Counted from the stretch's first letter, positions 9,203 to 18,393 are shown. The stretch: DNA of 64,000 nucleotides from Spirosoma linguale DSM 74 (GCA_000024525.1 CP001769.1:5241001-5305000), one strand, 5' to 3'. The notes: a model not told the origin generated them from the letters alone. Program-made: numbers and translations.

Positions 9203-9702
9203 TCGCCCAGGCCCGAGAAGAAACTGGTCGAATTGTAGCGAATGGCAAACTGCGTTCGGTCGATAAGGGCTTTGCCTTTGACGCGTAATCCGTCACCTTC
9301 CGGGCTAACGACAACCGGAAACGTAACCGGCCGGGTAATGCCCCGAATCGTTAATTGGCCGGTTGCGACCTGGCCCGATAAGCTGGATAGCAGAAAGGTG
9401 GCGGTTGGATAGCGGGCAATATCGAAGAAATCTTCACCCCGCAAATGCGCCTGGAGTTTGGCATCTTCATGTTGAAGGGTAGTCATATCAATAGTCATTC
9501 GGCCACCGGTTATTTGCTTGCCCGCTACGGAAAGCTGCCCTTTACTTACCTGAATCGTGCCTGAGGGAGCCCAGGAGCCAAGCTCCGCGTAACCCGTCCA
9601 GTTGAGCTGGCTGGTGCTGGCATCGATAGTGAATTGAGACTGCGCCACAGTTGATGAAACAAGGGCAAATACGAAAAAGAAACTAATGAGAAGCGTTTTC
9701 AT
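9100..9702 (-). CDS. YceI family secreted lipid-binding-type protein
   Basis: This 200-residue protein has a signal peptide (residues 1-20, ending TVAQ) followed by a YceI domain. The domain begins QFTIDASTSQLNWTGYA and includes ITGGRMTIDMTTL, HLRGEDFFDIARYPTATFLL and a final beta strand KNEFSLAFNIVV. YceI proteins form a periplasmic lipocalin-like barrel that binds isoprenoid chains. The last 103 bases overlap the 3' end of the AraC-type gene on the other strand. The secreted protein gene at 9738-10238 lies just upstream on the same strand, so the two may be co-transcribed. Confidence 0.9.
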   Translation of the reverse strand: MKTLLISFFFVFALVSSTVAQSQFTIDASTSQLNWTGYAELGSWAPSGTIQVSKGQLSVAGKQITGGRMTIDMTTLQHEDAKLQAHLRGEDFFDIARYPTATFLLSSLSGQVATGQLTIRGITRPVTFPVVVSPEGDGLRVKGKALIDRTQFAIRYNSTSFFSGLGDYAIKNEFSLAFNIVVKPAGKPGIAGRLAESSRR

Positions 9703-9737
9703 GATGGTATCTGAGTTGAAGTTGATTTAGTTAATGA

Positions 9738-10238
9738 TTAGTTGGCATTGGGTTTACCTTCCGTTTCGATTAGGCCGTAGCCTTTGTATAGCTTGCCGGA
9801 ACGGTCTTTGGCAATGACGTACCAGAGCGCATCGCCCCCGTAAGCCTGTTTGCCATACCGCCAGTTTTTAGGATATGTGTACGTCTGACCTGATTGAAGC
9901 TTGCCCTTAGGACAGCCGAAAGTGGCGGCAAACTCGTCGGGATTATACTGCATATTGGGATGCCAGCCGGTTGAGTCGTACCAGATAAAACTACCGGCTT
10001 CAACCAGTTCCAGATCACTTACTTCGGCGCGGACCATCGTGGCATGTTTCCAATAATAGGTGTCGCCTTCCAGGACCGGCACGCAAGGATTGTTAGTATG
10101 CCAGAGCGTCAGGCCAACAGGAAGTAAACGTAGTTTATCGGGTAACAAACGGGACTTGTTCGACCAGCCGGAAGGCTGTGGCTGCGACCGGGCAATCAGG
10201 CCGGTCAGGCAGAGGGTAAGGAGCAGGAATGTTCGCAT
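9738..10238 (-). CDS. Secreted protein of unknown function
   Basis: The family was not recognised. Starting at the ATG ending at 10238 gives 166 residues with a clean signal peptide (MRTFLLLTLCLTGLIARSQ). The frame is open 16 codons further upstream, but that extension lacks signal-peptide character. The mature part is rich in Trp, Tyr and Gly, with two cysteines (one in NNPCVPVL, one in FGCPKGKL) that could form a disulfide. The gene is 35 bases upstream of the YceI gene on the same strand. Confidence 0.7.
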   Translation of the reverse strand: MRTFLLLTLCLTGLIARSQPQPSGWSNKSRLLPDKLRLLPVGLTLWHTNNPCVPVLEGDTYYWKHATMVRAEVSDLELVEAGSFIWYDSTGWHPNMQYNPDEFAATFGCPKGKLQSGQTYTYPKNWRYGKQAYGGDALWYVIAKDRSGKLYKGYGLIETEGKPNAN

Positions 10239-10340
10239 CGTTGTGACGGGGTTAAGTCGTTGAACGATACAAAGGTGGGGTGGCAACCGGCCCCCATCGC
10301 CCCAATTCAGGGTTGGGACGTCCCAACGGACGATTTGGGA

Positions 10341-11456
10341 CTAGGATTGACCAGCATACTCGCTGGGCGACTGCCCCGTGTGTTCCTTAAAGATTCGGTT
10401 GAAGGTCGTTTTGGAATTAAAGCCCGATTCGAAGGCGATACCCAGCAGTGTGAAGCGGGTCAGGTCGTCGGTGCGGAGTCGCTGCTTCACTTCGCTGATG
10501 CGATAGGAATTGACAAAATTATTGAATGACTGGCCAATGCCGGCATTGATAATTTGCGAAACGACTTTGGGGTTAAGCCCCAGATGGCGGGCCAGTTCAG
10601 TGAGCGTCAGAGTTGGATTGAGGTAGAGTTTATCGGTGTCCATAGCCCGGCGAACCTGGGCAATCTGCTCAGGGCTAACCTGAACGTCACTCCTGGGCAG
10701 CAACGGCAGGCTATCAGGAACAGCTTCGTCCTTAAACTGCACGTTGGCCAGATTAGTCTGTTGTAAACCAGCCGTACCAAGCACAATGAGCAGCAACCCA
10801 AGCAGCCAGTACGAGTAATCATAGTGAAAATACAGATTGAACCGATGGCGCAAAATCAATTCGATAGCCCACTGAATACAAACCAGCGCGATAATGACCA
10901 GTAATACACGAAGCCACCGCAAGGTAAGCTGGCTCGTTTCAGAGAAGTTCTCCTGAACATAGCGGCTATACTTACGCAACAACCGCAGAGAAAGCAATAG
11001 GTAAATAAGCAGGGAAAGCAGCGTACCATCAAACTCAATGCTGTATGTGTACGGGTAATGAACGTTATTCCAGAACCAGTTTCTGAACTCGTACGACTGC
11101 AACGACAGAAACAGGTAAAGGCTTGCCTGAACAGCGACCGGCAGAAAATGCCACCAGTAGTTTCGTTTAAACTGAAAAGCACTGTTGGTGAGGCTGTTTA
11201 CGTAGATGTAAATAAGCGGCCCAAAGGCAAAAGAATAAAAGATGGGCAGGAAATACAGATTGGGGTTTTGCTGATAAATCCCGGCTAACCGAAAAAAGCC
11301 ATCAATCAGCCAGCAGGACAGGGCAGCCATCAAACAGGCCAGAAATCGGTTTGCCTGCCGGTTATAATGTGAAAACCACAGCAGCCCGGCCGCAAAGAAC
11401 CCCACGTTGATGATGAACAGTCCAATCAGTATATCAACGGTAAACCCAATTTTCAC
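10341..11456 (-). CDS. Membrane-anchored AraC family regulator (seven-helix sensor)
   Basis: This 371-residue protein has about seven hydrophobic segments in residues 1-235, then a cytoplasmic linker and an AraC-type DNA-binding domain at about 265-368. Its helices include LTELARHLGLNPKVVSQIIN and FTLLGIAFESGFNSKTTFNR, and it ends HTGQSPSEYAGQS. This membrane-sensor plus AraC layout is frequent in Bacteroidota. The ligand is unknown. It is read away from the acidic protein gene, and a 46-bp-arm inverted repeat lies between the two. Confidence 0.88.
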   Translation of the reverse strand: MKIGFTVDILIGLFIINVGFFAAGLLWFSHYNRQANRFLACLMAALSCWLIDGFFRLAGIYQQNPNLYFLPIFYSFAFGPLIYIYVNSLTNSAFQFKRNYWWHFLPVAVQASLYLFLSLQSYEFRNWFWNNVHYPYTYSIEFDGTLLSLLIYLLLSLRLLRKYSRYVQENFSETSQLTLRWLRVLLVIIALVCIQWAIELILRHRFNLYFHYDYSYWLLGLLLIVLGTAGLQQTNLANVQFKDEAVPDSLPLLPRSDVQVSPEQIAQVRRAMDTDKLYLNPTLTLTELARHLGLNPKVVSQIINAGIGQSFNNFVNSYRISEVKQRLRTDDLTRFTLLGIAFESGFNSKTTFNRIFKEHTGQSPSEYAGQS

Positions 11457-11566
11457 CTTTTTGCTGTTTTATTTCCGTTGATGATCCTGCCAACAGAAAC
11501 CAGGAGGTTATCTCCCCGCTTCAGGTGCAATATACAGCAACAGAATGCAAAAAGATGTATTACCTC

Positions 11567-11675
11567 AATGTAGTACCGACCGTCGAAGCGTCGAACCGTC
11601 CCGGTCGGGTGTGAAGGAGAATATACGTTACACCCGACCGGGACGGTTCGACGCTTCGACGGTCGGTACTACATT
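11567..11675. repeat. Long perfect inverted repeat (46-bp arms, 17-nt loop)
   Basis: The arms at 11567-11612 and 11630-11675 are exact inverse complements over 46 bases, separated by 17 bases. The arms are G+C-rich and unlike the other hairpins in this window. The structure ends 13 bases beyond the stop codon of the acidic protein gene (minus strand) and lies about 110 bases upstream of the membrane AraC gene. It could end or protect transcripts, but there is no long T-tract after either arm. Confidence 0.9.
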
Positions 11676-11688
11676 GCACTACATTCAC

Positions 11689-12054
11689 TTAATACCGCTC
11701 GTTTCCCTCGTCTTCCTCTTCGGCTAGTTCAATAATCTGCTCGTCGATGTCGTCGTCCGACATATCGGCTTCGGTTTCATCGTCGATAAATTCGTCGGGT
11801 TCGGCTTCGTTCGACAGTTCGTCGGTGGCGTGGCGGGCGGTTGCCGTATCGGTGTATAATAACGTATCAGCGGCTTCGTCGCTACCCTGATTCATGATGT
11901 CAGGCTCGTTGTTAACGCCTAAACCTGCATAAACGACGGCGTCCTGTTCAGTATCATTTTCGGGCATGTTGTTATGCTGGGGCGACATACCTTCCAGTGG
12001 TCCGCCCGAAGTTTCATCGACGCTCTGTTGGCCGGAGTTGTTTGTATTTTCCAT
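11689..12054 (-). CDS. Small, highly acidic, probably disordered protein
   Basis: This 121-residue protein was not recognised. It is dominated by Asp, Glu, Asn, Ser and Thr, has no cysteine, no hydrophobic core and no signal peptide, and ends in a strongly acidic stretch (DDDIDEQIIELAEEEDEG). Such composition implies intrinsic disorder and a role in binding, storage or solubility. The codon pattern and a plausible ATG at 12054 support a real gene, but no homologue was recognised. It is flanked by a long inverted repeat at the 3' side and by the FG-GAP gene upstream. Confidence 0.6.
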   Translation of the reverse strand: MENTNNSGQQSVDETSGGPLEGMSPQHNNMPENDTEQDAVVYAGLGVNNEPDIMNQGSDEAADTLLYTDTATARHATDELSNEAEPDEFIDDETEADMSDDDIDEQIIELAEEEDEGNERY

Positions 12055-12153
12055 ACTGATTTAAGCACTGGCGGTAATGGCCGAAACAACCGCATAGTCA
12101 CATCCGGCACCAGTTGCTACTCTCTAACTCCGAACGTTAAAAAGAGTTTTCGG

Positions 12154-14430
12154 TTATTTCCAGACCACCACTTTCTGAATTTGTACCGGGCGGTTATCGC
12201 TCTGGAGTCGGATCAGATACGTTCCATCGGCCAGCTCACCTAAATCAAGGAGACTTTCTGTCCCGGCTTTAACCGGCTGAACGGGCACCACGGTCTGGCC
12301 CGTTAAAGACACCAGTTCAACGCGCCCATCGTAGTGCGGACGAACGGTAATGTACCGGTTAGTGGGGTTGGGGAACACCCATGGGCCGGTCGGTTCTTCG
12401 GGTAGGCCGGTCACAACGATCTTTTGGGAGGTGTTTTTCAGATAGCGCAATCCGCCACCCGTACCACCAAGCAACAGATCGGGCAGTTGGTCGCCGTCGA
12501 GGTCGGCGGCTGCGGCAATAAGTCCTTTGCCGGGCAAGCCTATGCCCGCCAGCGAGTCGATCAGCGTAAACGCCTGAGTCGGGGTTTCGGGAAATTGATA
12601 GACCTTAACCGAACCGTTATCGGCTGCGGCAATGAGTTCGTTTTTCTGATCGCCGTTCAGGTCGGCCACCACCAGCGACCGGGCGCGGGCGTAGATGTAA
12701 TCGTCCGTCGTGATCCCACCGAACGTCTGGTTCTGCAACTGGAAAACGGGAGCCGTGGCCGTGCCAGCATTGCGGTAATAGAGAATGGTACCCACGTTGT
12801 ACCGGCTAATCAGTAAGTCCGGTTTGTTGTCTTTGTCGACATCCGTAACCGTCAGCAGATCGAGCGGGTACATCAGATCGGGCGTGGGCCAGCGGGTGGC
12901 ACTGGCAAGGCTGTATTGGACGGCAGCTCCTTTGGGAGCGGTATTGATCAGCGCGCGAATTTCTACGGCCTGTTTCCCCGTGGCGGTGACGATCAGGTCC
13001 ATACTACCATTGGCATCCACATCGGCAAAAGAAGGCACCACGTTTGTCAGCCCCAGCGACTGTATACCCAGGTAATCGGTTGTGACGAGCACGAAAGCCG
13101 GATTTTGCGTTGTCCCCTTATTCTCGAATTGCCAGATGCCTCCCCGGTAGCCGGAGCCAACCCCTACCCCGCCGTACCCGACCAGTAAATCCATATCGCC
13201 GTCGCCATCCAGATCGGCCAGCGCGGGGGCCGTGCGTTCGCCCAGGTCGAGCATGTCACTTTGCAGGAAATCTTTCTGAATGAGCTGAAAATCGGGCTTT
13301 TGCGTAGTACCCGTATTCTTGTAAAACCAGCCCGACGCCCGAAAATCGTAGACATTGCCGTCGTTGAAGTTTACATTGGGCGATGCGAGCAAATCTTTCT
13401 GCCCATCGCCGTCGACATCCTCAAAAAAAGTGGCCGGAAAGGCCGGAAACAGAATGGGGTTTCGGGCGGGAAACAGGCTATCGTAACTCGTGAAGTTAGC
13501 ACTTACGCTATTGGGCCCGGTGTTTCGCAGGCGGGCAATGTTTTCACAGCTTACAAATCCGAACAGCAAGTCTTTCTTACCATCGCCATCAGTATCGATC
13601 ACCGTGAGGGTGTTACCCGAATGGAGCGGTCTTGCCCCGCTGGGACTAGTCGGGCTGACTCGACCGGTAGCAGTTGGAGCGGCCAGACGCCCACCGGTGC
13701 CGGAGCCATCGTCGCAATTGATCCCAAATCTGAAGTCGTTGCAAAACTCTTTTTGAAAATGCCCCCAGCACTGATTACCGGCGCGGGCAAAGTCGAGTCC
13801 TCTCGTGCCGGTTCGCTCCATACTCATGTTTTGCTGGTAGGCAATGATGTTGCCATCGGCATCGAAGGTGATAATGTCGATGTCGCCATCGTCGTCGTAA
13901 TCCATAATAGCGGGCAGATCGGACGCATTGACGTAAAGGGGGATCTGAAAGCCACTGAAGCCAAGCGTTCGGAGCGGATCGACTGCCAGTTTGAACGATA
14001 CCGTCCCGTTCTGCGATTCGTTATGCCATACGCTGATGCCCTTCGAACTGTTGGTGAAAATGTCTTTCCGGCCGTCGAAGTCATAATCGACCAGCAGCAT
14101 CCAGCTGTACATGACCGCCGGGAAAGCTAGTTCGTACTCGGGCGCGTACTGCCATACCGTGCCGCTGCCAATGGGATTGTCGACGGCGATAAACGTGCTG
14201 ACCTTACCGGTTGTCCGGTCGTAAACGGCCAGATCGTCGCGGGTGTCGTTGTTCAGGCGAATGGTTGAATACTGCGTCGTGTTCAGGCCACCCACCCACG
14301 GATTGAGCAGCGGGCGGTTATTAATGCTTACGGTTGGGCTCTGGTCGTATCGAAACGCGATCTTCCCGCCCGACTGCGCATGGGTGAGAAATGGAATTGC
14401 TAAAAAACAAAGCGTAAACAGCTTTTTCAT
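12154..14430 (-). CDS. T9SS-exported FG-GAP/VCBS repeat protein
   Basis: This 758-residue secreted protein begins with a signal peptide (MKKLFTLCFLAIPFLTHAQ). It contains many FG-GAP/VCBS-type calcium-binding repeats of the form DxDxDGxxD (for example DYDDDGDIDIITFDADGN, DTDGDGKKDLLFG, DVDGDGQKDLLASP, DLDGDGDMDLLVGYG). They should build a beta-propeller. The last ~80 residues (PNPTNRYITVRPHYDGRVEL to the end) are a type IX secretion sorting domain, which directs export across the outer membrane and surface anchoring. Function is probably adhesion or glycan binding. It is divergent from murF. Confidence 0.9.
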   Translation of the reverse strand: MKKLFTLCFLAIPFLTHAQSGGKIAFRYDQSPTVSINNRPLLNPWVGGLNTTQYSTIRLNNDTRDDLAVYDRTTGKVSTFIAVDNPIGSGTVWQYAPEYELAFPAVMYSWMLLVDYDFDGRKDIFTNSSKGISVWHNESQNGTVSFKLAVDPLRTLGFSGFQIPLYVNASDLPAIMDYDDDGDIDIITFDADGNIIAYQQNMSMERTGTRGLDFARAGNQCWGHFQKEFCNDFRFGINCDDGSGTGGRLAAPTATGRVSPTSPSGARPLHSGNTLTVIDTDGDGKKDLLFGFVSCENIARLRNTGPNSVSANFTSYDSLFPARNPILFPAFPATFFEDVDGDGQKDLLASPNVNFNDGNVYDFRASGWFYKNTGTTQKPDFQLIQKDFLQSDMLDLGERTAPALADLDGDGDMDLLVGYGGVGVGSGYRGGIWQFENKGTTQNPAFVLVTTDYLGIQSLGLTNVVPSFADVDANGSMDLIVTATGKQAVEIRALINTAPKGAAVQYSLASATRWPTPDLMYPLDLLTVTDVDKDNKPDLLISRYNVGTILYYRNAGTATAPVFQLQNQTFGGITTDDYIYARARSLVVADLNGDQKNELIAAADNGSVKVYQFPETPTQAFTLIDSLAGIGLPGKGLIAAAADLDGDQLPDLLLGGTGGGLRYLKNTSQKIVVTGLPEEPTGPWVFPNPTNRYITVRPHYDGRVELVSLTGQTVVPVQPVKAGTESLLDLGELADGTYLIRLQSDNRPVQIQKVVVWK

Positions 14431-14431
14431 C

Positions 14432-14439
14432 TAATTTTG
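14432..14439 (+). promoter_or_regulatory. Candidate -7 promoter element for murF
   Basis: TAATTTTG matches the Bacteroidota -7 consensus TAnnTTTG and lies 55 bases upstream of the murF ATG, in the divergent gap with the FG-GAP gene. No clear -33 TTTG was found at the usual spacing, so this is a weak call. Confidence 0.35.
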
Positions 14440-14480
14440 ACCTTTATCAATCACAACCGGCACTTCACTCAAAGAACGAC

Positions 14481-14486
14481 AGGAGG
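14481..14486 (+). promoter_or_regulatory. Strong Shine-Dalgarno site of murF
   Basis: AGGAGG lies 8 bases before the ATG at 14495. This is the strongest consensus ribosome-binding site noticed in the window and fixes the murF start. Most other genes here lack one, as usual for Bacteroidota. Confidence 0.75.
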
Positions 14487-14494
14487 AACCATTT

Positions 14495-15844
14495 ATGTCT
14501 ATCGGTATGCTATCAACCGAACAACTCTACCATAAATTTCAGGAATGCACCGGAGTTTCGACGGATACCCGCCGAATCACCCCTGACTGTTTATTTATTG
14601 CTCTCAAAGGCGGCAACTTCGATGGCAACCAGTTTGCCGAACAGGCTCTGGCGTCGGGAGCACGCTACGCACTGGTAGACGATGCCGCCGTAGCCGAGCG
14701 CGACCGGGCCAGTGGTACCGATCGTTGCCTGCTCGTGGCCGATGGCCTGACGGCACTCCAGGACCTGGCCCGCCACCACCGGCAAACCTTTACCTTCCCC
14801 GTTATTGGCCTGACCGGCTCTAACGGTAAAACGACGACCAAAGAACTGATTGCGGGCGTGCTGTCGAAAAAATACAACCTCTATGCCACAGCCGGGAACC
14901 TGAATAATCACATCGGGGTACCGCTCACGCTGCTGTCGCTGAACGAGCAGCACGAACTGGCCATCATTGAAATGGGGGCAAATCACCAGAAAGAGATTGC
15001 GTTCCTGTGTTCCATTGCTCTGCCTACTCATGGCCTGATCACCAACATCGGCAAAGCCCACCTGGAAGGCTTCGGCGGCATTGAAGGTGTTCGGATAGGC
15101 AAGGGCGAACTGTATGATTATCTGGCACAGAACGCCAAAACGGTCTTTATCAACTCGCGCGATAAAACCCTGATGGCCATGTACCGCGAACGACTGAAGA
15201 GCATACGCTCCGAAACGACCTTTGCCGAAGCCATTTTTTATCCGGCGGCCAACCCGGATGAAGAGACAACTACCCTGATTAGTGAATCGCCGGTGGTCGT
15301 TTACAAAAATGCTTCCGGCCACGAGATTACGACGCATTTGCCCGGCCGGTACAACTTCAATAATATGCTGGCGGCCCTGGCCATTGGCGACTACTTTGGG
15401 GTATCGCCTGAAGAGGCCAACCGCGCCATTGCCGACTACAATCCAACCAACAACCGCTCTCAGCAGGTTATAAAAGGCACTAATACGGTACTGTTGGATG
15501 CGTACAATGCTAATCCCAGTTCCATGGCTGCGGCCATTCAGCAGTTTGCCGCTACACCTGCCAAACGCAAAGCCGTTATTCTGGGCGACATGTACGAACT
15601 GGGCGACGAAAGTGAAGCCGAGCACGCGGCACTGGGCAAACTCATAGCCGAAAGCAACTTCGATCTGGTCATTCTGGCGGGTAAAGACATGCGTTTCGCC
15701 CTGGAATACCTGCCTAAAGCGTATTACTTCCCCGATAAGTTTTCCCTGCACAACTGGGTCATGGATAACCCCATGGCAGACACCCATATTTTAATAAAAG
15801 GGTCGCGGGGCATGAGTTTAGAATCGGTCGTGCCTTTTATATAA
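14495..15844 (+). CDS. murF: UDP-N-acetylmuramoyl-tripeptide--D-alanyl-D-alanine ligase
   Basis: This 449-residue Mur ligase adds D-Ala-D-Ala to UDP-MurNAc-tripeptide, the last cytoplasmic step of peptidoglycan precursor synthesis. The N-terminal substrate domain includes GVSTDTRRITPDCLFIALKG. The central ATPase has the P-loop GLTGSNGKTTTKE at about residues 105-117, followed by NLNNHIGVPLTLL and EMGANHQKEI, which are characteristic of MurF. The C-terminal domain contains LLDAYNANPSSM and ILGDMYELG. Length and motif order are normal. It appears to be transcribed alone or with the next hydrolase. Confidence 0.95.
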   Translation: MSIGMLSTEQLYHKFQECTGVSTDTRRITPDCLFIALKGGNFDGNQFAEQALASGARYALVDDAAVAERDRASGTDRCLLVADGLTALQDLARHHRQTFTFPVIGLTGSNGKTTTKELIAGVLSKKYNLYATAGNLNNHIGVPLTLLSLNEQHELAIIEMGANHQKEIAFLCSIALPTHGLITNIGKAHLEGFGGIEGVRIGKGELYDYLAQNAKTVFINSRDKTLMAMYRERLKSIRSETTFAEAIFYPAANPDEETTTLISESPVVVYKNASGHEITTHLPGRYNFNNMLAALAIGDYFGVSPEEANRAIADYNPTNNRSQQVIKGTNTVLLDAYNANPSSMAAAIQQFAATPAKRKAVILGDMYELGDESEAEHAALGKLIAESNFDLVILAGKDMRFALEYLPKAYYFPDKFSLHNWVMDNPMADTHILIKGSRGMSLESVVPFI

Positions 15845-15902
15845 GTCAGACCTTTATGGCTGGCATACTCAACGAATGCATCAGCCTCATAAATCCATTA
15901 TC

Positions 15903-16568
15903 ATGAAGATCAGTTTAGTAGTTTGCCTGTTGTTTGTGGGCACCTGGATAACAAAAAAGGGCCACTTTTCCGCAACAGATACCCCGTTCGAGGCTGAAAT
16001 CAAGGCGTTTGAGACGCAGGATCAGCAGTCTCCGCCCCCCCAGAACGCCATCGTTTTTACGGGAAGCTCGTCCATCCGGCACTGGGAAAACCTGTCGACG
16101 TACTTTCCCGGCAAGCCAATAATTCAGCGTGGGTTTGGCGGTTCGGAGCTGAGCCATGTACTGCTCTATGCCGACCGGATCATTACTCCTTATCACCCAA
16201 AGCAGGTTGTCATCTACGCGGGCGAGAACGACATTGCTATGGGGAAACAAACCGGTCGGCAAACCTTCGACCGGCTGGTTGCCTTGTTTACGCACGTTCG
16301 GCAAAAGCTGCCCGATGCTACGTTTACGTTTATTTCCATAAAGCCCAGCCCGTCGCGCCGACAGTATTTCGCGGAGAACGACACGGCCAACCAGCTTATC
16401 AAAGACTATCTGGCCACGCAGGCAAACACCCAATTTGTGGATATCCGGCCAATTATGCTTAGCAAAAATGGTCAGCCCGAGCCCATTCTGTTTAAGTCGG
16501 ATAGCCTGCATATGCTACCGGCCGGTTACGAGCGCTGGGGTCGTGTGCTGAGCCCTTATTTGAAATGA
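15903..16568 (+). CDS. SGNH/GDSL-family hydrolase, secreted
   Basis: From the ATG at 15903 the protein has 221 residues and begins with a hydrophobic export signal (MKISLVVCLLFVGTWI). An earlier in-frame ATG at 15876 adds nine residues that weaken the signal. SGNH blocks are visible: FTGSSSIRHW (block I, nucleophile Ser), RGFGGSELS (block II Gly), YAGENDIA (block III Asn) and SDSLHMLPAGYERW (block V Asp/His). Such enzymes are esterases or lipases, often deacetylating glycans. A location next to murF and a hexosaminidase suggests cell-wall or chitin-related glycan turnover, which is an inference. Confidence 0.85.
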   Translation: MKISLVVCLLFVGTWITKKGHFSATDTPFEAEIKAFETQDQQSPPPQNAIVFTGSSSIRHWENLSTYFPGKPIIQRGFGGSELSHVLLYADRIITPYHPKQVVIYAGENDIAMGKQTGRQTFDRLVALFTHVRQKLPDATFTFISIKPSPSRRQYFAENDTANQLIKDYLATQANTQFVDIRPIMLSKNGQPEPILFKSDSLHMLPAGYERWGRVLSPYLK

Positions 16569-16579
16569 GTAAACGGCGG

Positions 16580-16694
16580 GTGTTGTGCTGGCGCGGGCAT
16601 TTGCCCGTGCCGTTTAATAAAGTCAGTATTCACTGACGCAAGCGAATGCTTGCTTAATAAACGGCACGGGCAAATGCCCGCGCCAGCACAATAC
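16580..16694. repeat. Long inverted repeat with two inner hairpins (cruciform-like)
   Basis: Arms of 41 bases at 16580-16620 and 16654-16694 pair with two mismatches. The 33-base interior itself holds two small palindromes, GTCAGTATTCACTGAC and GCAAGCGAATGCTTGC, so the whole could fold as a multi-branched structure. It starts 11 bases after the SGNH gene and ends 37 bases before the hexosaminidase ATG, making it the entire spacer between two co-directional genes. Confidence 0.9.
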
Positions 16695-16731
16695 CTACTC
16701 CCGCAAATCCTGTTAACAACCCTTTTCCTAC

Positions 16732-18393
16732 ATGAAAAAATCGTTTCTCCTCCTAATCGCTTTGTGCGTAACGGCTCTGGCCACCCATGCCCAAACCAAT
16801 ACGTACGCGCTGGTGCCCAAACCCACTCACCTGGAAGCGCGCAGCGGCAGCTACACGCTACCCGCGAAACCAACTATTGCCGTTCAGGCAGCCGATCCTG
16901 AAATAAGCCGGATTGCCCGGATGCTGGCCGATCAGTTAGCCAAAGCAACCGGATCGGCACCGGTTGTGACCACAGGTAAAGCCTCCGGCGGCATTTCGTT
17001 CGTCAGTGCCAAAGGCCCGAAGCTTGGCGCAGAAGGGTACACCTTAACCGTTTCGCCAAAGCAGATTGTCATTACGGCCGAGCAGCCTAAGGGATTTTTC
17101 TACGGCGTTCAATCGCTGATGCAGTTGATGCCCGCAGCCGTTTTCAGCCCGACAAAAGTGAGTGGCGTTGCCTGGACTGTACCGGCCTGCACCATCGAAG
17201 ACCAGCCCCGGTATGGGTATCGGGGGTCGATGCTGGACGTTGGGCGGTATTTCTACCCCGTAGCCTTCATTAAGAAATACATCGACCTGCTGGCCGTGCA
17301 TAAAATGAATACGTTTCACTGGCACCTGACCGAAGACCAGGGCTGGCGGATCGAAATCAAGAAGTACCCAAAGCTAACCGAGGTCAGTTCAATCCGGCCT
17401 AAAACGATGGTGGGCCACTACCGGGATAAGGTCTACGACAACAAGCCGTATGGCGGCTTTTATACCCAGGATGAGGTGCGCGATGTAGTCAAATACGCGC
17501 AGGAACGGTTTGTGACGGTCATTCCCGAAATCGAAATGCCGGGCCACTCGGTAGCGGTTCTGGCGGCTTATCCAGAGTTAGGGAGCAACCCCGACAAGAC
17601 GCTGACGCCCTCCCCAACATGGGGCGTTCATGACGATGTTCTGTTTCCGCGCGAAGAAACTTTCACCTTCCTGGAAAACGTCCTGACCGAAGTGATGGCC
17701 CTGTTTCCGAGCCAGTACATCCATATCGGGGGCGACGAATGTCCGAAAACCCAGTGGAAGCAAAGCAAGTTTTGCCAGGCCTTAATGAAGGAAAAAGGAC
17801 TGAAAGACGAGCACGAACTACAAAGCTATTTTATCCAGCGTATCGACAAGTTCGTTACCTCGAAAGGTCGCCGGATTATTGGCTGGGACGAAATACTGGA
17901 AGGGGGCCTGTCGCCCAACGCGACCGTTATGAGCTGGCGCGGCATCAACGGGGGTATTGCAGCCGCCCGGCAGAACCATGACGTGATCATGACGCCAACC
18001 ACCTACTGCTACCTCGACTACTACCAGGCCGACCCAAAAACCCAGCCCGTGACCATCGGGGGCCTGCTCCCCATCGAAAAAGTGTACAGCTTCAACCCCT
18101 CGGTAACGGACAGCCTGACGGCTGAGCAGTCTAAACACGTGCTGGGCGTACAGGCCAACGTTTGGTCGGAGTACATGCCCACGACTCACTCTGTGGAATA
18201 CATGGCTTACCCGCGTCTCATCGCCGTAGCCGAAACCGGCTGGACACCCCAAGATGCCCGAAACATCGACGATTTCAAACAACGGCTGGAAACGCACAAA
18301 AAACGGCTTGATTTTCTAAAGGTCAATTACTTCGGCGCACCCATCAACAACACATTCCAATACGTGTGGCCGAAGGAAACGGCGAAGAAGTAA
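16732..18393 (+). CDS. Beta-N-acetylhexosaminidase (GH20)
   Basis: This 553-residue secreted enzyme has a signal peptide ending THAQ, an N-terminal GH20b alpha/beta domain (about 25-150), and a TIM-barrel catalytic domain (about 155-510). The catalytic pair is Asp335-Glu336 in HIGGDECPKTQW. Other family motifs are YRGSMLDVGRYFYPV, HKMNTFHWHLTEDQGWRIEI and VIPEIEMPGHSVA. GH20 enzymes remove terminal GlcNAc or GalNAc from chitin oligomers, peptidoglycan fragments or glycans by substrate-assisted catalysis. Flanked by hairpins at both ends. Confidence 0.94.
   Translation: MKKSFLLLIALCVTALATHAQTNTYALVPKPTHLEARSGSYTLPAKPTIAVQAADPEISRIARMLADQLAKATGSAPVVTTGKASGGISFVSAKGPKLGAEGYTLTVSPKQIVITAEQPKGFFYGVQSLMQLMPAAVFSPTKVSGVAWTVPACTIEDQPRYGYRGSMLDVGRYFYPVAFIKKYIDLLAVHKMNTFHWHLTEDQGWRIEIKKYPKLTEVSSIRPKTMVGHYRDKVYDNKPYGGFYTQDEVRDVVKYAQERFVTVIPEIEMPGHSVAVLAAYPELGSNPDKTLTPSPTWGVHDDVLFPREETFTFLENVLTEVMALFPSQYIHIGGDECPKTQWKQSKFCQALMKEKGLKDEHELQSYFIQRIDKFVTSKGRRIIGWDEILEGGLSPNATVMSWRGINGGIAAARQNHDVIMTPTTYCYLDYYQADPKTQPVTIGGLLPIEKVYSFNPSVTDSLTAEQSKHVLGVQANVWSEYMPTTHSVEYMAYPRLIAVAETGWTPQDARNIDDFKQRLETHKKRLDFLKVNYFGAPINNTFQYVWPKETAKK

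Noticed and set aside
13261..14130. 289-codon open frame on the plus strand
   Set aside because: It lies entirely antisense to the FG-GAP protein gene, whose repeats, signal peptide and sorting domain are clear; the frame is a by-product of high G+C codon use.
14591..15787. 398-codon open frame on the minus strand
   Set aside because: Antisense to murF, which has all its family motifs. The antisense product shows no recognisable domain.
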